A stretch of DNA of 64,000 nucleotides, taken from an uncultured Bacteroidales bacterium. Its GTDB lineage: Bacteria > Bacteroidota > Bacteroidia > Bacteroidales > F082. The stretch spans positions 124,001-188,000 of the forward strand of contig ONFO01000001.1 of assembly GCA_900317155.1 (NCBI GenBank), given 5' to 3'. Positions within the stretch are counted from its first letter, which is position 1; every line of letters starts with the position of its first letter. This document shows positions 43,882-50,986 of the stretch, in pieces. Made by a program: the position numbers and the translations under genes. The notes beneath the pieces are model-generated. The model had not been told where the DNA came from. It did no database searches and was given only the letters and a program-made list of their open reading frames with translations.

Positions 43882-45723
43882 ATGACAGCAAAAAGTAAGG
43901 TTGTAGCCCTTGAACACGTCGTCATCCGCTTCTCCGGTGACTCCGGCGATGGTATGCAACTTACCGGAAATCTATTTTCGGATTCAACAGCATTTGCCGG
44001 AAACGATTTCGCCACATTCCCGGACTATCCGGCTGAAATCCGTCCGCCGCAAGGCACCGTGGCTGGCGTCTCTGGCTTCCAAGTGCACTTTGGACACAAA
44101 CCTGTTCACACCACTGGCGACCTCTGCGACGTCCTCGTGGCCATGAACCCCGCCTCCATCAAGGCTAACATGCGCTGGCTCCGTCCCGGAACCATCATCA
44201 TCTTCGACTCCGATTCGGTGACCGAAAAGGCCCTCGAGAAGGCCGGCTATGCCGACGACCCGACCGTCGACGGCACCCTCGCTGACTATCAGGTGGTCAA
44301 AGCTCCTATCTCGGAACTCACCAAAGAGGCCCTGAAGGATTTCGGCATGGACAACAAGTCGATGTTGAAATCGAAGAACATGTTCGCCCTCGGTATTGTG
44401 ATGTACTTGTTCAACCGCGAACTCGACACCGTTTACAAGTATTTTGAGACCAAGTTCAAAGGCAAGGATCAAGTGATCAAGGCCAACCGCACCGTCCTCG
44501 ATGCCGGTTACCACTATGCCGACACTTGGGAGCTCTTCACGAACACCTATCGTGTGGAAGCCGCCGACCTCGACAAAGGCAAATACCGCAACATCACCGG
44601 CAACATCGCCGCCGCTTGGGGCTTGATGGCCGCCTCCGAGAAGTCGGGCCGCCCGCTCTTCCTCGGTTCGTACCCCATCACTCCCGCCACCGACATCCTT
44701 GCCGAGTTGACGAAATACAAGAACCTCAACGTCAAGGCCTACCAGGCTGAAGACGAAATCGCCGGCATCATGTCGTCGATCGGCGCTGCCTACACAGGCT
44801 GCATGGCCGTGACGACGACTTCGGGTCCTGGTCTCTCGCTGAAGAGCGAAGCCATGGGTCTCGCCGTGATGACTGAACTTCCGCTGGTCATCATCGACGT
44901 GCAGCGTGGCGGTCCCTCCACGGGTCTGCCGACCAAGATGGAACAGAGTGACCTGTTGCAGGCTCTTTACGGCCGTAACGGCGACGCTCCGCTCGTGGTC
45001 ATCGCTGCTCGCAGCTCTGCCGGTTGCTTCTATACCGCTTACGAAGCCGCCCGTATCGCCATGGAGCACATGACGCCTGTCATCATGCTCAGCGACGGTT
45101 CACTGGGTAACGGCTCCGAGGTGTTCCGCATCCCCAAGATGGCCGACCTGCCGAGCATCACGCCTCCGCTGGCCAAAGCCAACGATCCGGACTACATGCC
45201 TTACCGCCGCGACGAGAAATGGCTCCGCCGTGAATGGGCTATCCCGGGCACACCTGGCCTGCGTCACCGCGTCGGTGGTCTGGAAAAGGAAAACGGCAAG
45301 GGCAACCTGTCGACCAATCCTGAGAATCACCAGTTGATGACTGAACTCCGTGAGGAGAAGATCAACCGCGTGGCTAACGACATCCCGCTGCAGGAAATCT
45401 ACGGTGACAAGAACGCTGACCTCCTCGTGGTGAGCTGGGGTGGCACTTTCGGTACTGTCCGCACCGCCGTCGAAGGTCTGATGGAAGAAGGCAAGAGCAT
45501 CGCTCATGCCCACTTCGACTACATCATGCCGCTGCCGCGCAACACGGAGGAAGTGCTGCAAGGTCACAAGAAGATCGTGGTCTGCGAAATCAACCGCGGC
45601 CAGTTTGCCAAGTACCTGCGCATGAACTTCCCCGAGTACAAGTGCGAGCAATTCAATAAGGTGATGGGCCTGCCGTTCACCATCGGCGAGCTTGAAGCTA
45701 AGTTTAACGACCTTTTAAAATAA
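43882..45723 (+). CDS. korA: 2-oxoacid:ferredoxin oxidoreductase, fused gamma-alpha subunit
   Basis: The 613-residue protein joins a gamma domain (VIRFSGDSGDGMQLTGNLFSDSTA, residues 11-34; YPAEIRPPQGTVAGVSGFQVHFG) and an alpha domain (GNIAAAWGLMAASEKSGRPLFLGSYPITPATDIL, then TTTSGPGLSLKSEAMGLAVMTELPLVIIDVQRGGPSTGLPTK). With KorB it oxidises a 2-oxoacid, most likely 2-oxoglutarate, to its acyl-CoA and reduces ferredoxin, or runs in reverse. A gap of 7 bases to korB indicates an operon. 2-oxoglutarate rather than another oxoacid is inferred from the family architecture. Confidence 0.93.
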   Translation: MTAKSKVVALEHVVIRFSGDSGDGMQLTGNLFSDSTAFAGNDFATFPDYPAEIRPPQGTVAGVSGFQVHFGHKPVHTTGDLCDVLVAMNPASIKANMRWLRPGTIIIFDSDSVTEKALEKAGYADDPTVDGTLADYQVVKAPISELTKEALKDFGMDNKSMLKSKNMFALGIVMYLFNRELDTVYKYFETKFKGKDQVIKANRTVLDAGYHYADTWELFTNTYRVEAADLDKGKYRNITGNIAAAWGLMAASEKSGRPLFLGSYPITPATDILAELTKYKNLNVKAYQAEDEIAGIMSSIGAAYTGCMAVTTTSGPGLSLKSEAMGLAVMTELPLVIIDVQRGGPSTGLPTKMEQSDLLQALYGRNGDAPLVVIAARSSAGCFYTAYEAARIAMEHMTPVIMLSDGSLGNGSEVFRIPKMADLPSITPPLAKANDPDYMPYRRDEKWLRREWAIPGTPGLRHRVGGLEKENGKGNLSTNPENHQLMTELREEKINRVANDIPLQEIYGDKNADLLVVSWGGTFGTVRTAVEGLMEEGKSIAHAHFDYIMPLPRNTEEVLQGHKKIVVCEINRGQFAKYLRMNFPEYKCEQFNKVMGLPFTIGELEAKFNDLLK

Positions 45724-45730
45724 TACGACT

Positions 45731-46762
45731 ATGGAAAATCAGAATATCGAACAAGAGGTCATGCTGACCAAAGAGGATTTTGCAAGCGATCAGGTGGTGA
45801 AATGGTGCCCCGGTTGTGGTGACCACGCCATCTTGAAGGCCGTTCAAGACATTTTCCCGAAGTTGGGTAAGAAGAAGGAAGACATCGTTGTCGTTTCTGG
45901 CATCGGCTGCTCCTCGCGCTTCCCCTACTACATGAATACCTATGGTTTCCATAGCATCCACGGTCGTGCTGCCGCTGCCGCCACTGGCGTGAAGCTGGCC
46001 AACCCGAACCTCAGCGTGTGGATGATCACCGGCGACGGCGACTGCACCGCCATCGGTGGAAACCACTTCATACACGCCTGCCGTCGTAACATCGACATCA
46101 ACCTGATCCTGTTCAACAACCGTATCTACGGTATGACCAAGGGTCAGTTCTCGCCCTGCACCTTCCGTGGCACGAAGACCAAGACTTCGCCGCAAGGTAC
46201 TTACGAAGACCCGTTCAATCCTGGCGAACTCGCCATCGGTGCCAAGGCTACCTTCTTTGCCCGTGGCGTGGATATCAACCCCAAGGAGCTGAGCGAAATC
46301 TTCTGGGAGTCGTACAAGCACGATGGCATCGCCGTGACCGAGGTCCTGCAAAACTGCATGATCTTCTCCAACGGCGTGCACGAAAACATCACCGGCAAGG
46401 ACGTCCGCGACGACATGCAGGTGAAGTGCGTCCACGGCCAACCGCTCATCTTCGGTAAGAACCGCGACAAGGGTATTCGCCTGAACGGCAACCAACTTGA
46501 AGTGGTGAAGATTGGCGAGAACGGCATCACTGAGAAGGACATTCTCGTCCACGACAAGACCACCGAGGACACGGGTATCCATATGATGCTGGCTCACATG
46601 ATGCCGCCTCATTTCCCCGTCGCCATCGGCGTCATCCGCGACGTGAAAGCCCCGACCTTCAACGACAGCCTTGACCAAGTCATCGAAAACGAGAAGGCCA
46701 ACTCGAAGATCCACTGCATGGACGACCTGCTGAACAGCGGTTCGACCTGGACGATCGACTAA
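45731..46762 (+). CDS. korB: 2-oxoacid:ferredoxin oxidoreductase, beta (TPP) subunit
   Basis: The 343-residue thiamine-pyrophosphate subunit has KWCPGCGDHAILKA at its N terminus, GIGCSSRFPYYMNTYGFHSIHGRA, and the TPP-binding MITGDGDCTAIGGNHFIHACRRNIDINLILFNNRIYGMTKGQ. The N-terminal Cys pair and CSS are expected cluster ligands. It works with KorA upstream. The last residues are ordinary, and a strong terminator follows at 46831. Confidence 0.95.
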   Translation: MENQNIEQEVMLTKEDFASDQVVKWCPGCGDHAILKAVQDIFPKLGKKKEDIVVVSGIGCSSRFPYYMNTYGFHSIHGRAAAAATGVKLANPNLSVWMITGDGDCTAIGGNHFIHACRRNIDINLILFNNRIYGMTKGQFSPCTFRGTKTKTSPQGTYEDPFNPGELAIGAKATFFARGVDINPKELSEIFWESYKHDGIAVTEVLQNCMIFSNGVHENITGKDVRDDMQVKCVHGQPLIFGKNRDKGIRLNGNQLEVVKIGENGITEKDILVHDKTTEDTGIHMMLAHMMPPHFPVAIGVIRDVKAPTFNDSLDQVIENEKANSKIHCMDDLLNSGSTWTID

Positions 46763-46770
46763 GCTAAGGT

Positions 46771-46789
46771 CCCTGAGCCTGTCGAAGGG
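46771..46789. repeat. Short semi-palindromic repeat word
   Basis: CCCTGAGCCTGTCGAAGGG lies just after korB. Very similar words recur in intergenic DNA of many unrelated bacteria, often as part of REP-like sequences. Only one copy was found in this window. Confidence 0.4.
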
Positions 46790-46830
46790 CCGACCGATAA
46801 AAGGCATCGACTGGTCGACCTTAAAAACTG

Positions 46831-46862
46831 AAAAATCCCGCTCGTTTGGGCGGGATTTTTTG
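46831..46862 (+). terminator. Intrinsic terminator of korAB (twin of 48399-48427)
   Basis: AAAAATCCCGC (46831-46841) pairs perfectly with GCGGGATTTTT (46850-46860), followed by more T. A near-identical sequence lies on the other side of the following DUF4143 gene. Confidence 0.9.
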
Positions 46863-46877
46863 TCTGAAAAAAGGTTC

Positions 46878-47008
46878 TTGCCTATGAATCTGGCAAATTT
46901 TGACCTATTTTTGCCTATGAATTGTGCAAGTTTTAGTAAGTCTTGCCTATGAATTAGGAAAAATTTTGCTTATTCTTGCCTATGAATTGGGAAAAATGTG
47001 TATCTTTG
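46878..47008 (+). repeat. Four direct repeats at 33-bp spacing ending in a promoter
   Basis: TTGCCTATGAAT begins at 46878, 46911, 46943 and 46976 (spacing 33, 32, 33). The tails are similar (GGCAAATTTT, TGCAAGTTTT, GGAAAAATTTT, GGGAAAAATG). The TTG of the last unit stands 22 bases before TATCTTTG (47001-47008), so the last repeat carries the -33 box of the DUF4143 gene, and earlier units look like imperfect promoters. The design parallels 14493-14571. Confidence 0.8.
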
Positions 47009-47034
47009 CAGTCTGAAAAACAAATAGATATACA

Positions 47035-48390
47035 ATGTTTAATCGGATAGTCATTAAACAGATGCGCCAATGGAGCGAAAGAAGTCCCCACAAACCTCTT
47101 GTTGTTCGAGGGGCAAGGCAGGTGGGGAAGAGCACTCTTGTGAGGGAATTTGGCAAGGAATTCGACATTTTCATTGAGGTCAATCTTGAGTTGTCGGAGG
47201 ATGCCGAAATCTTCACTCGAACTGACGATGTGCTTGAAATCTGGCAGTTTTTGTGTCTGCGCAACCGTGTTGTGTCCGACAAGAACAAGCGCATGTTGCT
47301 CTTCATCGACGAGATTCAGGAAGTGCCGCAGGCCGTGGCCTTGTTGCGCTATTTCTATGAGAAAATGCCTTGGTTGTATGTCGTTACGGCGGGTAGTCGG
47401 CTGCAAAGTCTGCTCAAACAGCGCGTTTCGTTTCCAGTGGCGCGAGTGGAATACCTAAACTTGCGCCCGTTCTCGTTCATGGAATACCTCAACGCAGTTG
47501 AGGGCGAGGCTTGGTGCGAGATGGTTCGGCAGTTAAAGGTGTCGGCGGTGATGCACCCAAAAATGATTGGCCATTTTAATCAATACGCGCTCATTGGCGG
47601 AATGCCTGAAGTGGTTTCCAACTATGTGCAATATCGTGACATTGAGCGACTTTCTCCGATTTTCAATTCTTTGCTGAAAGGATACAATGAGGATGTGGAG
47701 CGGTATGCCAAAAACGAAGAGCAGGTGCGCGTTATCCGCCATTTGTTGGAAACGGCTTGGTTTTCGGCTGCCGAAGCCATTGCTATGAATAATTTTGGCA
47801 ATAGCAGTTATACCAGCAAGCAGATTCACGATGCAATGGATTGTCTTGAAAGGGCTTATATCCTGTCGTTAGACTATCCAATTACTACGACTTCCGCGCC
47901 AGCCATCCCAGCCTTGCGCCGTGCCCCTAAACTCATTATGGTGGATAGTGGTATCACCAATTTTGTGGCCGACATACAAATAGAATACCTTCAAAACAAA
48001 GAATTGCTTGACACATGGCGTGGTCGTGCTGCCGAACAGATTGTTGCACAAGAACTTCGGGTGTTGTTGGATAACAAGTTCCAAGAGAAGCAATATTATT
48101 GGGTGCGCGACAAGAAAGGCACCACGGCTGAAATTGACTTCATTTGGCAGCAAAATGCCCAAATTGTTCCCATTGAAGTGAAGACGGGGCTACATTCTCA
48201 TCTTCGCTCGTTGCATAGTTTTGTCAATACCGCCGAGCGGCATGTTACGGCAGTGCGTTTTTGGAGTGGAGAATTTAGCGTTCAGGACACTTTTACGCCC
48301 GAGCCCGAAAAGCTGCCTTATCGACTCATCAATGTGCCGTTTTATTATATTGGGCAATTAGAGGCTATATTAAACCAGCATTTGTTGTAA
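47035..48390 (+). CDS. AAA ATPase with C-terminal DUF4143 domain
   Basis: The 451-residue protein has the P-loop PLVVRGARQVGKSTLVREFG (residues 20-39) and Walker B MLLFIDEIQEVPQAVALLRYF. A winged-helix-like middle follows, then a C-terminal DUF4143 / nuclease-like domain (KKGTTAEIDFIWQQNAQIVPIEVKTGLHSHLRSL, with D and ExK in order). Function is unsettled in the family. It is a paralogue of 13189-14487 but only moderately similar. It sits between two near-identical terminators and upstream of a MntA-HepT pair. Confidence 0.88.
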   Translation: MFNRIVIKQMRQWSERSPHKPLVVRGARQVGKSTLVREFGKEFDIFIEVNLELSEDAEIFTRTDDVLEIWQFLCLRNRVVSDKNKRMLLFIDEIQEVPQAVALLRYFYEKMPWLYVVTAGSRLQSLLKQRVSFPVARVEYLNLRPFSFMEYLNAVEGEAWCEMVRQLKVSAVMHPKMIGHFNQYALIGGMPEVVSNYVQYRDIERLSPIFNSLLKGYNEDVERYAKNEEQVRVIRHLLETAWFSAAEAIAMNNFGNSSYTSKQIHDAMDCLERAYILSLDYPITTTSAPAIPALRRAPKLIMVDSGITNFVADIQIEYLQNKELLDTWRGRAAEQIVAQELRVLLDNKFQEKQYYWVRDKKGTTAEIDFIWQQNAQIVPIEVKTGLHSHLRSLHSFVNTAERHVTAVRFWSGEFSVQDTFTPEPEKLPYRLINVPFYYIGQLEAILNQHLL

Positions 48391-48398
48391 ATTGAAGT

Positions 48399-48427
48399 AA
48401 ATCCCGCTCGTTTGGGCGGAATTTTTG
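48399..48427 (+). terminator. Intrinsic terminator of the DUF4143 gene (twin of 46831-46862)
   Basis: It repeats AAATCCCGCTCGTTTGGGCG from the upstream terminator, differing at one stem position (GGCGGAATTTTT instead of GGCGGGATTTTT). The gene between the two copies is the DUF4143 ATPase. Confidence 0.85.
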
Positions 48428-48446
48428 ATTTTGTTTGCTGCATTAT

Positions 48447-48477
48447 TTGTTGATATAGAGTAAAATGTTTACTTTTG
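48447..48477 (+). promoter_or_regulatory. Promoter of mntA, near-leaderless
   Basis: TTG at 48447-48449 and TACTTTTG at 48470-48477 are 20 bases apart. The mntA ATG is only 4 bases beyond the -7 box, so the transcript would have almost no leader. Confidence 0.65.
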
Positions 48478-48481
48478 CAAT

Positions 48482-48778
48482 ATGAAGACAAAAAAAGAAT
48501 ATATTGAATTAATTGAAAATCAAGAGGATGAGTTAAGGAAAAACTTCGGAATCCGCTCGCTTCGCCTATTTGGGTCTGTGTCGCGAGATGAACAGATTGA
48601 AGGAAGCGATGTTGATGTTTGTGTGGAAATGGAACCTCAAGCCTATTTGATGGTTCGATTAAAACGATTTCTTGAGCGTCTTTTGGGTTGTCCGGTGGAT
48701 GTCGTTAGAATGCACCAACACATGAATCCTTATTTATTACAAGAAATCAATCGCGATGGAATTTACGTCATCAAATAA
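48482..48778 (+). CDS. mntA: MntA-like nucleotidyltransferase antitoxin
   Basis: The 98-residue minimal nucleotidyltransferase has the GSx10DxD motif: Gly31-Ser32, then Asp43 and Asp45 (FGSVSRDEQIEGSDVDVCVE). In MntA-HepT (type VII) systems such a protein AMPylates a Tyr of the HEPN toxin and so inactivates it. The downstream HEPN gene overlaps its last 23 bases. Length and motif fit the family. The pairing is seen in sequence; the antitoxin role is family knowledge. Confidence 0.88.
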   Translation: MKTKKEYIELIENQEDELRKNFGIRSLRLFGSVSRDEQIEGSDVDVCVEMEPQAYLMVRLKRFLERLLGCPVDVVRMHQHMNPYLLQEINRDGIYVIK

Positions 48779-49139
48779 TCGGGATAGAGTAATAGGCATT
48801 TTTCAACAAATTGAGAACGCCATTGAACAGCTCAAGAATTGGAATGCTAATATCGAGACGGCTGAGGATTATTATTTGTCACCCGATGGAATGCAAAAGC
48901 TTGCTGCCAGTTGCATGCTGATTGAAGCAATAGGCGAGGGCGTTCATCAAATAGATGGGATTACAGAAGGTGAGTTGCTAAAGGAACGTTCGGAGATTCC
49001 ATGGGAGGATGTAATAGGAATTCGCAACCACATCGCACATGGTTATTTTGACATTGATGGTGAAGTGGTGCTGCTGACTATTCGTCAAGACCTTGACCCG
49101 TTGCTCGAAGCAGTAAAGTATTTCATCAATTCGATATAA
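48756..49139 (+). CDS. hepT: HepT-like HEPN (DUF86) toxin
   Basis: The 127-residue protein has the RX4HXY signature in IRNHIAHGYFDID: Arg90, His95 and Tyr97. The Arg and His form the RNase site, and Tyr97 is the residue AMPylated by MntA in studied systems. The frame overlaps mntA, giving coupled translation. It likely cleaves RNA when not modified. It is part of the accessory island following the DUF4143 gene. Confidence 0.88.
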   Translation: MEFTSSNNRDRVIGIFQQIENAIEQLKNWNANIETAEDYYLSPDGMQKLAASCMLIEAIGEGVHQIDGITEGELLKERSEIPWEDVIGIRNHIAHGYFDIDGEVVLLTIRQDLDPLLEAVKYFINSI

Positions 49140-49159
49140 GAAATTCTATCTCAACAATG

Positions 49160-49188
49160 TTGCATGATGGGGAAAATCCTTATCTTTG
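49160..49188 (+). promoter_or_regulatory. Promoter of the first small membrane protein gene
   Basis: TTG at 49160-49162 and TATCTTTG at 49181-49188, 18 bases apart. The leader (CAATCATAAAACAATCA) is repeated at the next gene. Confidence 0.7.
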
Positions 49189-49208
49189 CAATCATAAAAC
49201 AATCACCC

Positions 49209-49718
49209 ATGAACGAAGAACAGAAAAAAGACGAAAAGGAATTTGTCCCTAATCCAGACGGATACACATTTATAATTTGTCCATTAGAAAAAGTGTTTTA
49301 TTTGTTTGTTGTCGCAATGATAATACCGTTAGGTTTTGTCCGTTCTTTGAACAATGAATGGATGATTGCTGTCTTATGGATTGTTGGTTTCTTCATAATG
49401 TTCTTGTTGGCTCATAAACTTGCAGAAGCCAAAGTCAATATTAAGCTGTCCGACCTTGGATTGGAACAGAGGAGGTTGTCTGGTTCGAAACTTGTTCCGG
49501 AGTATCGGTTAATCAGGTGGACAGATATAGAAAAGTTCTATAATTATGGCATTAGTTCTAGAATTGTTCCGAAGGAAGGCTCGGATTTGCGCCTGTCACC
49601 ACCCGTTTTCTCATTGTTTGAGAAACAAGAATCAAATAGAGATAACTATTATGCTTTTGAGAACGAGCTGTTCAAAATGACCAAACAACAAGGAATCGAA
49701 GCTCTTGTCGGAAAATGA
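49209..49718 (+). CDS. Two-TM membrane protein with PH-like tail, copy 1
   Basis: The 169-residue protein has a charged N terminus (MNEEQKKDEKEF), then NPDGYTFI. Two membrane helices follow (FYLFVVAMIIPLGFV and IAVLWIVGFFIMFLLAHKL), then a cytoplasmic domain with VNIKLSDLGLEQRRLSGSKLVPEYRLIRWTDIEKF, which has the look of a bacterial PH-like fold. The family is not firmly recognised; STM3941-type proteins have a similar layout. It is a tandem paralogue of the next gene. Low G+C and position suggest an accessory gene. Confidence 0.65.
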   Translation: MNEEQKKDEKEFVPNPDGYTFIICPLEKVFYLFVVAMIIPLGFVRSLNNEWMIAVLWIVGFFIMFLLAHKLAEAKVNIKLSDLGLEQRRLSGSKLVPEYRLIRWTDIEKFYNYGISSRIVPKEGSDLRLSPPVFSLFEKQESNRDNYYAFENELFKMTKQQGIEALVGK

Positions 49719-49747
49719 ATTGAGCATGATTTGCATCGGGCGTTTTT

Positions 49748-49778
49748 TTGGATAGTGTTAGGGAAATCATTATTTTTG
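49748..49778 (+). promoter_or_regulatory. Promoter of the second small membrane protein gene
   Basis: TTG at 49748-49750 and TATTTTTG at 49771-49778, 20 bases apart. The leader after the -7 box is the same CAATCATAAAACAATCA as in the first gene. Confidence 0.7.
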
Positions 49779-49798
49779 CAATCATAAAACAATCAGCG

Positions 49799-50341
49799 AT
49801 GAGTGAAGAAGAGAAGAAAACCATTGACGAAGAAAAGACCATCCCGCGACCTGAAGGATACACGATTGTGAAATATGCCGCATTATGGGTTCTCTTTCTT
49901 TCATTGTCATTAGGCATGATTATTTCTACTTTTATTATTCTGAAAGCTTTTCAAAATATTGGGTTTTGGTTGTATTTGGTTGTCTATATGTCTGTCATTG
50001 CAATATTATTGGTGATAGGGCACAAGATTACGGAAGTGAAGGTGAACCTGAAAATTACCGATGAAGGCTTGGATCAAACGAGACTTTCTGGCTCAAAGTT
50101 ATATCCAGAACATCGGTTAATCAAATGGGAGGATATGAAGCATTATCATTTGACTGGAAGGATAAATCATCAAGATTTTCTTATATCTGTTAAAGATGAT
50201 GTGAATTTCCGCATTTCCCTTCCATGGCCTATTGCATTGTTTGAAAAACAAAAAGACAATTGGGAGAATTTTGCAGCTTTTCAAGATGACTTTTGGGGAA
50301 TCGCCCCCGAACACGATGTCCATCGGACGTTTTTTGGGTAG
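49799..50341 (+). CDS. Two-TM membrane protein with PH-like tail, copy 2
   Basis: The 180-residue protein matches copy 1 through the helix pair (LWVLFLSLSLGMIISTFIIL, LYLVVYMSVIAILLVIGHKI) and the domain VNLKITDEGLDQTRLSGSKLYPEHRLIKWEDMKHY. The two proteins are clearly homologous but well diverged, while their promoters and leaders remain close. Function is unknown. Confidence 0.65.
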   Translation: MSEEEKKTIDEEKTIPRPEGYTIVKYAALWVLFLSLSLGMIISTFIILKAFQNIGFWLYLVVYMSVIAILLVIGHKITEVKVNLKITDEGLDQTRLSGSKLYPEHRLIKWEDMKHYHLTGRINHQDFLISVKDDVNFRISLPWPIALFEKQKDNWENFAAFQDDFWGIAPEHDVHRTFFG

Positions 50342-50365
50342 TTGAACCATAAACAGAACTAAATT

Positions 50366-50932
50366 ATGAAAATTCCCTTCAAACCTGGAACGTTGATTTA
50401 TCCCCTGCCCGCCGTGATGGTCACTTGCGGCGACTGCGAGGAAAACTACAATATCATCACCATCGGCTGGACGGGCACGATTTGCTCCGACCCGCCTATG
50501 TGCTACATCTCCGTCCGCAAGGAACGCCACTCGCACGAACTCATCATGAAAAACAAGGAATTCGTCATCAACCTGACGACGGAGGATTTGGCCACCGCCA
50601 CAGACTGGTGCGGCGTGCGCTCAGGCCGCGACTACAACAAATTCAAGCAGATGCACTTGCATACCGAGCCTGCCCAAATCGTGAAAGCCCCTTTGATTGC
50701 CGAGTCGCCGTTGAGCATCGAGTGCAAGGTGGTGGAAGTGAAGGAATTAGGTTCGCACGATATGTTCATCGCTGAGGTGGTAGCCGTTAATGCGGAGGAA
50801 AAACTCATCGACAAGGGCACGGGCGCGTTTCAACTCAACCATGCCAAGCCTTTGGCCTATTCCCACGGCAAGTATTACGGCCTCGGCGAAAAAATCGGTG
50901 GATTTGGTTTTTCGGTGAAGAAAAAGAAATGA
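50366..50932 (+). CDS. Flavin reductase family protein
   Basis: The 188-residue protein has the split-barrel FMN-binding fold: LIYPLPAVMVTCGDCEENYNIITIGWTGTICSDPPMCYISVR at residues 10-51, ELIMKNKEFVINL, then TDWCGVRSGRDYNKF, and a closing HGKYYGLG. It likely reduces flavin or another electron acceptor with NAD(P)H in the cytoplasm. It stands alone ahead of the secreted redoxin gene. The substrate is unknown. Confidence 0.88.
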   Translation: MKIPFKPGTLIYPLPAVMVTCGDCEENYNIITIGWTGTICSDPPMCYISVRKERHSHELIMKNKEFVINLTTEDLATATDWCGVRSGRDYNKFKQMHLHTEPAQIVKAPLIAESPLSIECKVVEVKELGSHDMFIAEVVAVNAEEKLIDKGTGAFQLNHAKPLAYSHGKYYGLGEKIGGFGFSVKKKK

Positions 50933-50986
50933 TTTATTTTTCGGATTGTGAGGTTTTTGTACTTTTGCAATCCATACTATCTGAAC

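Noticed and set aside
43984-45069. Open frame of 361 codons on the minus strand opposite korA
   Set aside because: Korarchaeal-type motifs are all on the plus strand in korA; the reverse frame is rich in His, Gly and Asp as expected from complementary codons.
45704-46807. Open frame of 367 codons on the minus strand opposite korB
   Set aside because: Same pattern of an antisense shadow over a strongly conserved TPP enzyme gene.
46878-47008. Possible CRISPR array
   Set aside because: The 33-bp spacing gives a shared core of only about 12 bases and related tails, with no unique spacers; no cas gene is nearby.
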